Assembly: GCA_001970855.1 (NCBI GenBank) | Contig: LSSN01004393.1 | Coordinates: 1 to 39,918 of the forward strand | DNA length: 39,918 bases | Source of the DNA: Smittium culicis | Lineage: Eukaryota; Kickxellomycota; Harpellomycetes; Harpellales; Legeriomycetaceae | Direction: 5' to 3' | Part shown: in pieces, positions 10,345 to 25,300 of the stretch | How the letters are laid out: every line of letters begins with the position of its first letter | How positions within the stretch are numbered: position 1 is the stretch's first letter | The notes under the pieces: generated by a model | Databases searched by the model: none | What the model was told of the DNA's origin: nothing | What the model saw: only the letters and a program-made list of their open reading frames with translations | Position numbers and translations under genes: made by a program

Positions 10345-13300
10345 TTAGCTAAATCCAAATCCTGTAGTACATTCAGAAATAGCAAGAAGAAGCTGAGATC
10401 GTAATGTTTCATAAGAGTCATACAATGGCAAATCGAGCTGATTGAAGCAAGTATGCGCCGAAGGTAATCTTGCTGCAGATGAAAAATCTCGATGAATTTG
10501 GAATTTCTGGATTCCTCCACTACCCTGAAGCTTAGAAAAGCCCTCGAGCGGAACTTTACTGGTTCCTGTAACAAACTGTAATAGTTTTGCCCTTTCTTCC
10601 TGATCAAAGCTACGAACGGTTCTCCAAAACCAAATAATCTGTGGACTAGAAGGCGAATATCCTCCTTGATATTCAGTGTTATTTCTCCAATCATCGACAT
10701 CAATATCAGGCATACCACTTATCAACAATTCAATCTCTTGTTCGTTCATTATTTGAATCAAATCTTTGGGTACTAATTCGTGGAATCCGTCTAAAAATGA
10801 TTTAATTTGATCCTTTATGGCCAAGCTTAGTCTTTGCTCAGCTACAAGTTTAACATATTCAGCCTTGTTCTCTTCTGTTACTTGGATTTGACTACCATTT
10901 GGTAAAAGTTCAATTACACGACGTTGGCCAAAGTCATCCAGCTCAACGCTAAACGTTTCATCGACAACGTCAGTGATATCATTATCTAGAATCCATTGAA
11001 GAGATTTGGAATATTCGGGGTCAAGAGCTTCCAAGTCCTTGTAATCAACAGGCTTACCCAGCATATGTTTGTAAAATGACCTAGTGAAATATGCATCTAA
11101 AAGTCTTTGATCGCAAATAGCTTTTCCAATAATTCTTCCTACAAACTTAAAGTAGAATAAATGGTCTGGGTTAGCCCAGCTTTGAGGGTTGGGCTGATAT
11201 GTGATGCGATCTGATGCGCTTGGTAAAAACAAAGCGTAGTCAGGGTTAAACATTTGTCTAGACAATACTTGGAACCACTCTCGGGTTACTCCACCAACAT
11301 CTACTCCTTCCTCGTCATGAAATTTAACATTTAACTTTCCTCCTCGAATTTCATTTCCAGATTTACCAGCAAACTGGTGGAAAGAGTCTTCAAATACATA
11401 CTGTCGTCTAACATTTAAATTTAAAGTACGCGTGTTATTACGGCTGTTATTTGCTATAATACTTGATAGCTTTTGGTAGACATAAGATCTTTTGTTATCA
11501 AAATCCAAAACCCTTGGGTTGTGAACTAGTAGCGAAAATGATCCACTAAGTAACCCAGGCGTACTACGTACCAAAGAATTTAATATCTTTTTGTGTGTAT
11601 CAGTGAAAGAGACAAAAAAGCTATCTGTAACCGAGCCGTCTGAAGATGATAAGAAGCTTTTTAAAGATGAATTACTTGAGGATTTGTGAGCAGTTTTTTC
11701 TAGCTTAGAAAGAGACGGTTTAACCAGAGGCTTGGAAACCACCATAAATGCTTCTGTAATTGGCAAAAGAACTGTCGAAATATGAGATAAGCTAGAAAGC
11801 TTCTGGGAGTATGTTAAGCAAACACTTAATAAGTCCCAGAGTTTTATGAAGTAATCTGATTTCCAAATTTCGAGCTCAAGTTTTCGAATGTACTTGATTT
11901 GGTTTTTAATTAAACCAAGATACGGAGATTCTCTTGGTGTATAATCAGGGTCAGCTTTCTTGGATGTATGAGTAATAATATAATCAAATGCTTTTAATAA
12001 TCTAAGAATCTTTGATTGGCACGATGAAGCAGATGAGAATTGATTAATGGTCAGAGTTTGTAGCTCATCAGTCAAATCTGAGATCTTTTCTTTGCTTAAG
12101 TTTTTTTCAACATCAACCATATTTATATCACCACTAAAGTCTACTGCTACATTTACTGTCTTTGATTCATCTAGATTAGGTGAATCAGGCTTGTGACTAG
12201 AAGCGTGATCTATCTTCTCTAATAGTGTAATCAGGTTTTGCAAGTCGTTACATAAATTTTCAGCAAGGTTAAAAGCAGATTTTTTTAGTGAATCCATAAT
12301 TACATACAGTGAACCTTCTAGGTTAAGCAAGTGCTGTATTAAGGATAGGGTATATTGGAACGTTTTGCTGGTGCATTCTCCAGCTACCAAAACGTTTGAA
12401 ATAAGACGAAGTTCATACTCAGGTATCTTTGGAGGTCTAAATGCGCTTTTCGATTTTTGTACATCGTCGCTTATTATCTCAGTCGCTTTACTTGGAAGAT
12501 CTAGTGGAGTATTGGAAGAAGATGGCTGATTGTCCAAGTCAATATTTTGAGGAGCTGAAACAGTTTGAGTATCATTGGTGACAATGGGTTGACCTGAGAT
12601 TGAAGGTAGAGGTGAGGTCTCTTTGCCTGTCAGCGATAAAATTGCAAGTTTTCTTCTTACAAAAGCGGAAAGAGGCTTAGAAATGACAGCTAAAAGTTGC
12701 ATTAATAGCTCAGTTACAGAGCTATTGGTACCATAAAACATTGGATTTTCTAATAATCGCAAAAGAATTACAAGGGGACAAGGCAAAAAAATTTCTGAAT
12801 TTTGGTCATGGCTTAAAACACCTGAATTGGGGTCACTATGATTTACTGGCAGTTTGTCCTCAACGAGCGAAAATGAAACGTTTAAGCTATTAGAGGGTGA
12901 GGGATCAAATTTATCTTTGGAAGAAAAGGGGTTTTTGGTGTCAGGCAAAGATGACTCGACTAAGAAGCTAAGGGTTGCACCGGGTACAGACTGGGCAAGC
13001 TTTATGAGAGCCTCTAAACAACAAATGGCAGGGAAATAAGGAGCAACATCTGTCTTTAACCGAGACAACGGAAAATTCTGAACAATACTAATGGGTTGAT
13101 AAGGGAAAGGCGTTTCGTTTTGGGAAGGATGCTTTTCATTTGCAGATGTTGATTTTTCGGAAATAGGATTTTCAACTGACGGGCTATGAATCAGTTGCGA
13201 ATTATGAGAATCATCACCTACTTGCGAATATAGTAGCTTTGTACTAGGTGAAGTAATAGAATTCTTAGAAGCATTGTCTAAGCAATAATTACTAATTGTT

Positions 13301-16300
13301 TCTTCCACTCTTTTTAATGACGAGCAGTTTTCAGATAAAACTTTTAACAGAACAGAAATAAAATCCCCTCTAGAATTGATATTTTTGCATAGGTTAAAAA
13401 TGACTTGCCCCAAAAGCTTATCAGAAATATTTCCTTTAGGCAAGAACACCAGCTTGACTAAATGGGATAGTTCTGCAGGCGAAAGGAGCTGAACAGCATT
13501 TTTAGTTAAAAATGATTCTTTATAGGCGATAAATTCTTTAGACTCAGTTACAGGGCTTCCACTAGGCAGGGATCTTGAGATGCCTTGGCTGGTACTAGGG
13601 GATTGGATTGGTACAGTGAAGGAAATGTTTTCAGCTTGCTCAGTATCGATGTTAGTGATACTAGAAATCCCTCTAGAATTGACTACATTGCTTGGTGGAA
13701 GTGGTGTAGGGATTTCCAAAAGGTCAGGATTTGGAGAAGCATCAGAGTTAGAGTTGTTATCTGTAGAAAGATGATTTCTAGCTCGAGAAGAATTTATTCT
13801 TTCTTGGCGTTCATGAATTCTTCTAAGAAGCTGTTGCTGCTGAATCACTTCTTGCCTAATATCTATTGGTAATGCTTCTAAAAATTCACGACTAACCAGA
13901 TCAGGTTCATCAGAAGGATTTGACGAATGAGTTGGAAGCGCATTCGTTCGATCATTTAATTCTAATTCGCCCATACGTTGAAGGATAACGTCTCTACGCA
14001 TATCATCTGGAATAGCATTCAAAAATTCAAAATCAATACCTAAATTAGTAACGTCAACCATTCTTCCGTCGATCTGAATGAATATAGGATCTGGGGGGTT
14101 TTGGGTGCTGGTCAAATCTGAATTTTCTGGAATATTGGGAGTCGAATCGTCAATATTTCCGGAATCAGCTACAGACTGATCAGGTGGTTGGCTAATTTGA
14201 GAATCTGGTTCAGCGTTGGTTGATGAAGCATCAGAATTATTAGTAGCTTGTCCGCTTAGAGGTTGAGTTTCACTAGATATTGAAGCGTTTTCAACCAATC
14301 CAATTCCAGTATCGTGAGAGGCAGTGGCTATGAGTGATACTTCTTGAGAAGCTTCTTGGTCCATAGCAAAATTGGGTCTGTGTAGGTCTTCAGATAATAA
14401 AGATACATTCTCATTTTGTGTAGCTGAAATACTATTTGAGGTATCAAGTATAAGATGAGGCTCTATCATTTCAACGGAAGAATCTGGAACACAAGAAATA
14501 GAAATCTCAGCATCCTGGTTAGCATTTTCAGAAATAGAGCTTGTTCTTTCGCCTAGCGAATCCAAATTCTCGAGGTTTAGCCTTGTAGCTTCAACTAATC
14601 CAACACTTGAAGAATCTAAATCAATTTTTGTATCTAGATTTATAGTTTTAGGATCTTTTTTATTTGTAACTTTTAGTATAGAATTCTTAGCTGCAGTGAT
14701 TCTGTTTCGATATGAAAGCTGCTTTTCTGAATCATCTGATAGTCTAGACATTAAACTATGACCATATTTTAATGTTTTATCGTTAACCAATCGATCATTC
14801 CAAATTCGAGACTCTTGTTGCCACCTGTCGTAAAAGCTCATAAGGGGATTGACATTAGTAGCAGCTGAAGCAATGATAACTGAACATAATTGGCTCTTTA
14901 GCTTAATAAAGTGATCTTTGTAATGATTGTCATTGAGGGTATTTGTATCTGAGCGGTTAGAGCTAGAAGTGTTAAACGCGGCACTAAAGCCGCTGATATT
15001 ATCGGTTGAAGTATCTAAAGAGAAAGGTGTGGAGTTGGTGTCGAAATTCAAAGGTTGATCGAGATGATTTTGAGTTAAAACAGATGAGTCTCGGCTGTTA
15101 AATAAGTTGTCATTGGAGTTTCCAGATGTTATAGGAGTAGAAGAGTTCAGGTTGTTAGGGTGTGTAGTCATAGCAGAATCAGAATTTGGTGAAAGGGGAT
15201 CAGTGACAGATAAGGTCAAGTTTACAGCTGATGAGGACATGGGTACAGTTGGATTAATAGAGCGGTTCAAAAAAGAACGATTTGTATCATCATGCGATAT
15301 ATCGACTATATTCTCATTTGGGTACGGTCTAGATGGCTGAGGATTTAAGTTTAGTCTGTCGGCACTTTGTGAACTTGTGTTTAGGGGTGTAATGTCATTT
15401 GGGCTTATCAAAAAGTCTTCAAAGTTTCGATTATTTAAAGATCTTGGTTCATTAGACCTGTTAAATATTGGGTGAGATAAATCATTAATACTACCATAGA
15501 TACCATTTGCTGACAATCCATGTCTTCTATTGCTTGAAGATTGTCCAGAGACAAAAACATTGATGATATCCGTCAGGCTGGTTTCCAAGTTATTCAAAGG
15601 AGTGTTTGCGTTTCCACTAATACTAAAAACGTTATTTCTATTTTGTAAAGTTATGGGATTGTCTAAGAAATCTACAATACTATCGCTGTAGTCGCTTCCA
15701 GAGTGGTAATCCTCTACAACTTCTTGAATATCTTCGTTTTCTACATCGCCATCATCGTCGTAATTTATTTCGTTATCATCAGCATCATCAAATTCGCTTT
15801 CACTTTCAGCATACGCTGAGAACCTCGAGTTTCTAAAAAGGGGACGGGAGCCAAGAGCTCTAGAGCCACTTAAATCTCTAGCTTCGTTGCCTAAAATGCC
15901 AGATCTATTCATAAAGCTGTTAAAAAGCTCAATTGTGTTCATCCTGGAATCAGCCGCAGGCGAATTTAAACTATGAATTGAAGCTGAAAATTCTGGAAGA
16001 TTAATATTAGGCACACGAGTAGATGTAGAAGTTCGGGTACGTAAAGAATCGGAATTGGGCAAATTTATATCTCCGATTATTATTTGGTTTTCACTTGACA
16101 AAGAATTACTGGCTATGTTTCCAGGTCTTATGTTTAAATCGGAGGAATTTTCCGAGCTGGAGTTTCTATTAGTATGAGAGTTGGGGGGGCTACTAGTTGA
16201 ACCGATTTCTATAGTTTCTTCAATGCCAGGGTTATAATTTTGTGGCTGGGCTGATGGATCGCCAAAATTTAAGCTGTTAAGGCTAATCTCCGAATTGCTA

Positions 16301-19300
16301 TCAGTATGCTGCAAGTTATTCTCTGTGGGAACATCTAAACTGGCAATTTCCAATGAAGAAGGTACATTTCCAGAGGTAGAAGCCCGGCTTTCATCTCTAT
16401 GATTAGAGCTACTAACTTCTGATCTTTGGACGCTAGAAGCTGGAAGGTCGGTGGAAGAGTTAGCTAAATAATTATTGTGATTAGTAATGTCACGACGGGT
16501 ATTGCGGCTAAATTCTTCCTCATTGTACATTGGATCAGCCTCAAAACTGAACTCATTATCTAAGTTTTCTAGTACATCTAATACTAAATCTTCATTATAT
16601 TCCAAGTCACTATCAAAATCGTCATCGGCACTTATTTGGCTGCCAGAATCAATGCTGACATCGGAGTCAATAATATCATCTAATTCTTCAATAAAGCCAT
16701 CATCGTCAACCATACCATCGTGAATAACTTCTGCAGTTAAATGATCATCATCCTCATCGTCTTCCATTTCGTCGTCATCCTCGCCATCATCATTTGACCC
16801 ATCGTCGTTATCATCCATTTGTAAAGTGATATCAACCCAGTCACTTGAGCCATTTTGGTTTGCGCTGCCAGAGTTATTTTGATTGTGTGATGCGTTGTTT
16901 AATAGTCTAGGAATATAATTATATCTATCGCTCCTAGATATGGCTACTTCATTATCGTTTGCGGAGTTTTCAGATTCAGATTCTGAGAAATCGCTCATGG
17001 AAGAATCTTCGTCATAATGATCTGAATAAAAGCCATCTTCCGAGCTGCTACCGCCATCGGCAGCATCTGCTCTATAAATCCCAGAGGGTCGTTGTAAATC
17101 ACCATGGAATAATCCTAGTGCTGAGTTCTGGTAAAGATCTGGGGGTATGTCTTCATCTATAGCTTCAAATATAACCCTGTCTATACTCAAAATATCATAA
17201 CTTTGGTTCGGATTATTTTCTAAATCAAAGCTCTTATCGGATTTGTCAACTGAAATTAGTTGAAGTTGGTCATCCTTGCTAAGGTTTGCAGAAATTTCAC
17301 TCAACTGAGACATTGGTTTTAGCAAAGAATTGAAAATAGGCTTGCTTTGGGAGTAGTTTAAATCTAAACTAGTTATGGTAGCATTTAATATATCAAACAT
17401 CCCACGCTGGAGGAGCATAATACCTACCTTATCAGAAGGTTCGGGTGTGAAAATACACTTGTGGTGAACATCGTGCAAGTCATGAACATTACAATATGGT
17501 TTGGTGTTCAATAAGCGATTGAGTAAATTAGAAAGAGATTTGAGTCTACTGTAAGTTATTTCGATAGAAACTGTTATTGTATTTAAATTTTTCTTATTTA
17601 AGGGTAAATTGCTTGGATTAGATAAACGGGAGCAAGAAAGGGTTTCTTTAAATGCCCGGCAAAGGTGGTCTAATACAAGTTTTCTACATCTATCAACTGA
17701 AGATTCGTAACTTGTATTAAATTCTGATATAAGATTTTTTTTTATACTAGAAGGTTTTTCGCTTCTGGCATTGGCTAAACTGGAGGACCCTACAGGCGCA
17801 CCTAAAATTTCTTTATTCTCTTTTTCAAACTGCTCAAAAAGCTGCTCAGCTTTTTTGTGAGTCTTTTGGAGAATGTTTGACGAATCTGATAAAACAACAA
17901 GGGGATTCAATGTGTTTGAAGGGCATAATAGACATAATGCTATCTTTGACCAATTTATCTGTGACAGGCATAGTTGAGATCTTGACATACATAGCAACCT
18001 TTTTGCCATAAGTAAATTCTTATACCTGTTTTCTACATTGTGGATATTAGGTGTGGTAGATGTTATGGATTCGGTTGATAAGATCTCTAAAGTATTGTTA
18101 TCAACATTCGATTCAACATTAGAATTCGAATCTAAAGAAGGAGAATTATCAGATTTAATAGAAATGTCAGACGAGTGCTTTAAATTTGTTTCTGCCATAG
18201 TTAAAAGCGCAGCATTAATTGAAGCCTCTCTTACAACGAGGTCATGTACAAGGTGGCTAATTAATGGTGACCTCAAACTATTTAAGTTGTTCTTTGATGA
18301 TTGCAGGTTATTACTTGCATTTTCACTATTAGCACGAGTGGTCAATACGGCATCTATAGCAAATGGGCAAATCATTAAAAGTTCACAAAATAATTGCAGT
18401 AAATAACATCTGTAAGCAGTAATTTCAGAGTTTTCAAACCACAGATCGCCATTATAAATATTGAGTTGAGGCAGCTTTTTAGGTAAATTATTGTCAAATA
18501 AGTTAGCGCTTGAGAAAATGCTAGGCGTAAAGCTGCTTATCTGTGAAGAGTTTGAGTGGAAATTATCACGCAGAGACAGAATTTCTTCTACAATAAGCGC
18601 AACAATAGATCTTGCGTTTTGAATTGATTCTTCGTCGGGTATTTCTGCATGGTCTAACAATTCAGACTCGGTAGCGGAAACGGGTTTCTCGGGAAGGGTA
18701 GCATCAACTTCTTTTCCTTCGCAGTTACTTTTAGCAGAGTCTAGGGTCGATGAATCATTTTCATTACTAACATCTGCTTTATCTATATCTAGATTTATGC
18801 CATTTTTTTCATTTAGTGCTGGGTTTAATTTGCTGCTCATTGATTCAAAATATTCAACATCTTCTAGTTTCAAAGGAGACAGGAATCTCCACGAAAGTTT
18901 AGTCGAATCTGGTGTGAGAAAAGAACAATGTTTTGCAGTAATATCGCTAAATATAATAGGATCACGTAATACAGCACCGGAATTTCCCCTTAGAAATGAT
19001 AAAACTTCCGGCGATCTAAACTGAGAGTCGTCAAGCCAGGATAAAATCCGAGATGTCATTGACCCTTTGATAATTGAAGACGTCTCAACAACGTGTCGAA
19101 CAATGTGAGTAACTAACATACGTTCCTGCTTGATTTGAAGCAAAATAGACTTGTGAACAGAGGAGCTCATTAATGATTTTTCTATAGAATCTTCAGTTAA
19201 TTTCTTTGAAGAATTTTCTATGCCATCATGGTCCGGTAGTCTCTTAAGGACTCTTAGGATCTGTATTAAATATTTACCTTTAATAATATATTCGTTGAAT

Positions 19301-22300
19301 TCTTTATCCCGTGAAAAGTACATCAAAAGTCTCAAAATAGAGTTTGTGGTGTTGTGTGAAACTGAAATATTTGGTTTATCGAGTATTTTTATTAGGTTAA
19401 AAGCAATATTATAAGCAGAGTTTCGATCAATGGAAGCTTTTGAGATTTTTTTAGGTTTATCGTATGTGTTATTTAAGTTAGAAGTATCGGAAGAAACGGA
19501 ATTTTTCACGGATTCGCCATCGCTAGTAGAAGCTTTTTCAATAATATTTTCAAGCTTTTCTTTTTGAGAGTCATCAGCTTTAAATTTTTCTACGGGCGAT
19601 AGATTGCATTTGGGTGAAAGCATATCGTCTTCAGTCTTTATATAAAGATTAATACATAATATAGCTGGAGTAAACCATTCAGGAATATTACGCGCTAAGT
19701 CGGTGGTATTAGGTTTAATATCAGTAGAATCTCCAGGTGAAGCATCCATAATGCTATTGATAACCACAGATAATATATTTATAAGAGAATTAAAAACTTC
19801 AGTTGAAATATCAAAAAAGCTAGTTGATAACGAAGGATCATTCATAATTAGCGCCCAAAAAGTTGAAAAAGTTAATAAAACTTTAGATGATGGTTCATCT
19901 AGTTCTTTACTTTTGGGTAATCTTTCTGATATTTGAACTAAAGGCGAGTATAAACAAGCTAAATCTTTAGTTATAGATGTTGACTTGTCTTTTGATTTGC
20001 TCTTATAGAAGATAGATATTATAGATAACATCTGGAATTTAAATTTGCTGGTGTCTGATAGGATATTAGTGACGACAGAAGGTATAGAGTCAACCAGTCT
20101 GAGTCTCAGCTCTTTTACACCTTTAAAAAGTTTATCTGTCAATGATTTGTTTTTATCAATGTCGATTTCTTTAGGCTTATTTGAGCTAATTAGGTTATTA
20201 TCGCAGGGTTCGCCATGAACAGTAGCTGAGTTAGAAATTCCAATTAAATCATTTGAATTTGTAGTATTGGAATCGACAGTTAAGCTCGTTTCTAAATCTA
20301 GGGCTTGGTTAAAAGCTACCTCATTAGCTTGGGCTGGAATTGAGTCGACCACGGTATCATTTTGGATAACCGTGGGGATTGAAGATGCACCAGCATCAAA
20401 ATCAGACATATCTATATTATTACTTGATTCGTGGTCGCGAGATTCATCTAGAGACATAGCATTGCTATCTGAAGATGTTATGTTTGGGCTATAATCATCA
20501 TTTTCAACTGGTCGCTCTACAGTTTCACTTAGCTCGGTTTCAGGAATATCTGAAGCGGTAGAAGGGTTAGATGTATCTACAAATTGTGAAGATAAAACCT
20601 CTTCAGGATGGCTTACTAAGTAATCAGCAGCACGGTCCAGACTATTAAAAGTTCTAATCAGCGCATTATTTACGGCGTTTAGAGGAAATCCCATTGAAAG
20701 TAAGCTATCAACATGACTCTGATTAGGGATTATTGGCCTGGGTACTCTTGTATCTAAGTGACGAATAAATCGACCTTCTAGTTGCACAGGATCCAATTCA
20801 GGTAAGTTTAGCCTTGGTTCAATAGCACTATTTTCGTCAGAAAACCCTTCTTCCTCATAAATTTCGTGTTCAAACGCGTTTAGGTTGCTTTGATTACGGT
20901 TGTATCCCCTTGGCCTAATTAGGGTATCATAAAAGTCGTGGTAGAATGATTCAGTTAGTCGATGAGCATGGGAGCGGTTATCTCCACGGCTTAAATTTGA
21001 AGGAATGTCAGATACTACAGGCTTTGACAATGGTTCGTTCTCACCTTGAATTAAAGCTTTAATAACATGAATTAAAGATTCCATAACCTCTGGGGAATAT
21101 TTAACAATTTTAGTCGATTCCCAAATAGATTGAATAGCTGGGAAAACATCGTTCATTATTTCTGATATAAGGACATGAGGTATTATAATATTATCAGAAT
21201 CGATAAAAATACAAGGTGATTTTGATTGAGAAAAAACTTTTACATTTGGTAAATATGGATATTCAATGATATTCGACCCAGAAGATAAAAATCTAATAAC
21301 CGTGAAAATCATTTCAAGAACCTCATTAAATTTATCGGCGGTTTCAATGTCTTTGTCATTAATACTAGTACTATCAGAGCAATTTGAGGAATTGTTATCT
21401 AATTTGGTATTATTTAGGTCTATATAGTCAGACCCATTTTCAATTAAATATGTAATGAGATTAGAAAATGATTTGATTCCACCTTCTAGGACAAAAGCTG
21501 CTAGAAATGGGACTTGAATTAAAGCTCTAACATTATACTTAATAAGTAACATAGAAGATATTTCAACTATTGATCTTATATATTTTAGCTTTTTTGGCGA
21601 ATTTTTTATAGAAGGCACAGAGTTAAGACCGCATACTGTAAAGCGTGAAATTACTTTTAATGTTTCAAAAATATCTTTAGAAATTTCTAAGCTAGTAGTT
21701 TTTTTGGGTATTAGCAGCTTAGTGAAAGATTGAAAGAATTTTGTGAAATTTGATGAAGATTTAGTTAAAACGTCTTTCAAATAGGCAATGTTACTTTGAC
21801 AGTATGGTTTGTCGTGCTTATTATCAATAGAAAGGATTTCATCGGCTCTAGATGTAGCATTATTATTCTCAGTACTCAATTTGGGCGTATTTGCAGAGCT
21901 TTCAGAAAGATCAACTATATATATCTCAGAGGATATAACCAAGTCGAATAATAATGTCAATTTTTCAACTAACACTCTGTTTTCGTCAGTACAAAACGTG
22001 TAATGTAAGTTCAAATTATGTCTATTCACTGAACTATTGAAATTGTTTAAAGAGTCAGTTATGAAAAATAAAATTCCAGATACAGCAGAAAGCAAGTGTA
22101 ATGATTGGTTGATAGATTCTTGAGTTTTTTGGTCAAGGTTTGAAGGGTTTATTAAGACTTCAAGATCAGTGAGAGCTTTTTCTAATAAAAATTCATAAGA
22201 AGGGCTACCCAACAAATCCTTTAATAGATCAAATAAGGCAATGAAAGTTTCTTCGGGCTTAGATCTTGAGATTGATCGTATAATTCCGTTAATGGATCGA

Positions 22301-25300
22301 CTCATTTTTGATGAAGGCCAGTTGAAATTTAGTAAATCAGACTTAATACAAGATAATAGTATCTCTAGTCCGCCCTTCTCTAAAAACAGCGCGTTATGAG
22401 ATCGCTCCTCTAAAAGGCTTTCAAGGAAAGTGCTCATTGATTCGACCATCATGTTATATATGTCACAAAGATATTCCTTTTTCTCGAAACAAGAATCGCC
22501 GATAAATAACTTTGAAAACCCAGGGTTGACTTTAGCAATAACAGAGTTAGGTTTACCAAGCTCTAATAATTTTTTTAGTGAAGATAAAATTGAATCTAGC
22601 ACCTGGGGCTTAAGGTTAGGAAAATGTCGCATAAATTCATCCATAGCAATGCCTAGTGAGCCAGGGACATCTGAATCGGTAAGAACTTTTAAAAAATCAG
22701 CGTTTGTAAATACACCAAATAAATTATCGAGTAATTTTGAGTTATTTAGCATTTCAACACCAGCTTCGTTTAAGCATAAAGCACCAATTCCATTTGGTAT
22801 CGCAGCTATAACATCTCCAGAAAAAGGAATATTCTTTGAAACTAAGCTCATAAATATTTGGGGAAGGCCAACCTCCTGTAAAACGCTAAGAGAAGTTGGT
22901 TCGTTATGAATCATGTTTGCCATAATATCTATAGAATATCCATACACATTACAGCCAAAGCTAGTTTGATGTTTGAAAACTTTGGTAAGAGAGCTAGGAA
23001 GTGAGCCTTCAACTAAGTTCCTTAGCCTATCTTGATTGGAGTTTGAAAGTAATAATCGCGATAGCATCTTGAAAATTTCGCGAAGAAGTATCACATTACT
23101 GGAAGGTACTAATTCTGGGCGAACAAATACGTTTTCAAAGTTAGATGGATAATTAGGTATTAGAGGTGAAGTGGAATCATATTTAGATCGTTCGATATCG
23201 GACAAGCTATCTTCTATAGCAGATAAACGAGAGACCTCATGGTCTATTCGGCTTATAAGGGTTGGTAAGCCATTTTCGTCGATGAAAGAGCTAAACGTAC
23301 TGTTTTTTGAACTGAGAAGGCAATTCAAAATCCGAGATGATTTGAAAACGTCCTAAAAAATTCAGATGGTAGTTAAAATAAATGTAAATAAAAGAATGTA
23401 TTAAAAATGACATACATAGTAATAATTTTCATCTTTAAAGTTTAGCGCCTCAACCAAAACAGAGACAATTCCGGAAGATGCAAGAAGTCTTACACCCTTA
23501 AAATTTTCAGTCAATGTTATCAAAAGGTTGTAAACTGAATTTCTGAAATCGCGGGGAAAACCTATAGGTATTTATTGAAAAAAAATTGTAAAAAATTTGA
23601 GGTTTTTGTAATTTTTATGTATTAAAAAAAAAAATTTTAGAAGGTTTTTTTACATAAATTTGGGTCTGAGGATGGGTTAGATTTATTGAAAATCTTCCTT
23701 AATATAAACATAATTATGCCATGGTTGGCAGAAACGTTAAGTGCTGAGTATATATTTGAAATTTCGGATGATTGATCTAAAAACGAATCTAACGCGTATA
23801 CTACTGCAGTTTGAACATCCTAAATTTAGTAATAAAAAGTTAGATTTTGAAAAGGTAGAATCTTGTATTATCTTTGGAATATTAATAGAAAGGTATAGCA
23901 TTATAAAACTAAAGGGATAAAATTTTATGTTAAATTATTCTAGCGAGCTTACCAAAGGTACGTTAGATTCAGGCTTTAAAAGCTCCGATAAATTTTGGGA
24001 AATCTTATCCTGATTTCTAGACAATAGAGTTTTAAACTCTTCTTTGGAGGATGACAATGCTAAACGATGAAATGTTAAAATTGGATGAGATAAACAAACT
24101 AAAATATTAAGTATATTTGAATTAATAATTACCTATAATAGCAGTGGCATACATCCTTGCTTTAAAAAGCGAGTTTAAGTCAGAATGGTTATTTGGAGAT
24201 AAAGCTAAAGACACTCTAATCCTGTGAAAAAGAGAAAATTGCATTTGGGCTGGAACTTTATAAAAATTTGCAAGGCTATCAAGTATCTGGGTTGAATTGA
24301 GTCCCTTAAAATTCTTTAAAGGAACTTCGATAGAAACAAGACCTTCAGTAATAAATGAAGGGTCAAATGGGTTGACAGAATTTTGTCTACTTGAAAGCTT
24401 TTTAGAAGTTGATGACCTACCCAAGTTTTTTTTACGAGAAGGTGTAACAGCAGGAGTACGTATTGCTTTAGGAGTATCCACGACATCAAAACCAACTTCA
24501 GCGTGAGATTTTGAAGAATCATCAATAGATGTGGTAATGTTATCTGAGCTTTCTGTCTCTGTTGAATTCATAATTTTGAGAACATCGGACGCGGATCTGT
24601 AGAAGCTGAAATCAATCATGACAAGCTTTTTATTCTGTTTACTAGAGTAAGGTTTTTGAAATATTATTTTGAGCTCATTGTGGATTGCGGGACAGTCATG
24701 GGAGTTTTTTTTGTTCTCGAAAAGATTCTCTAAGTTTTTTTGGTTCAACCAAGGCTGTGATAATACTTCCAGTATGGGATGGAGGCTATGAATAATAGTT
24801 TTAATATCTTGCTGAAAGCTTCCAGATTGTGATATTTGTAAAAGCAATCTCAGGAGCTTTTCCAAGATCAAATTGTTTGACACGCATAGAAGAGCTCCCA
24901 GGCGCTATAAAGCAGAAATTAAAGGTTATGATTGATAAAAAAGAAATTTATATAAAATTAGCAAAGATGGTACCTCTATAGAAGAGTAGATAGTACGGTT
25001 AATGCAATTCTCCATTAAAAGGCGAGTAAAATCAAGAATAGCACAAATCAATTGAACGGTATCATCAGGCAGATCATTTCTGACAAGATGAGAATCGGGG
25101 CGAATAAGGGAGTGTTTAGATATTATTTTCTCTAGTATTTCATCAAATCTATCAAGAACTTTAATCCAATAATAAAAATCACTCCTTAAAAACGGCCAAT
25201 GTTTTATATTTGACACAACATGAAATATCTGACTTTCATCTACAGTTTCTAAAGCGAGCCTTAGCTCAGAAATCTCGTGGGGCTATTTAAAAAGATAATC

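Noticed and set aside
10345..23328. Taking the uninterrupted 4327-codon frame as the complete gene
   Set aside because: The apparent start at 23328 is a TTG inside an exon; the family's N-terminal region continues upstream through six introns to the ATG at 25395.
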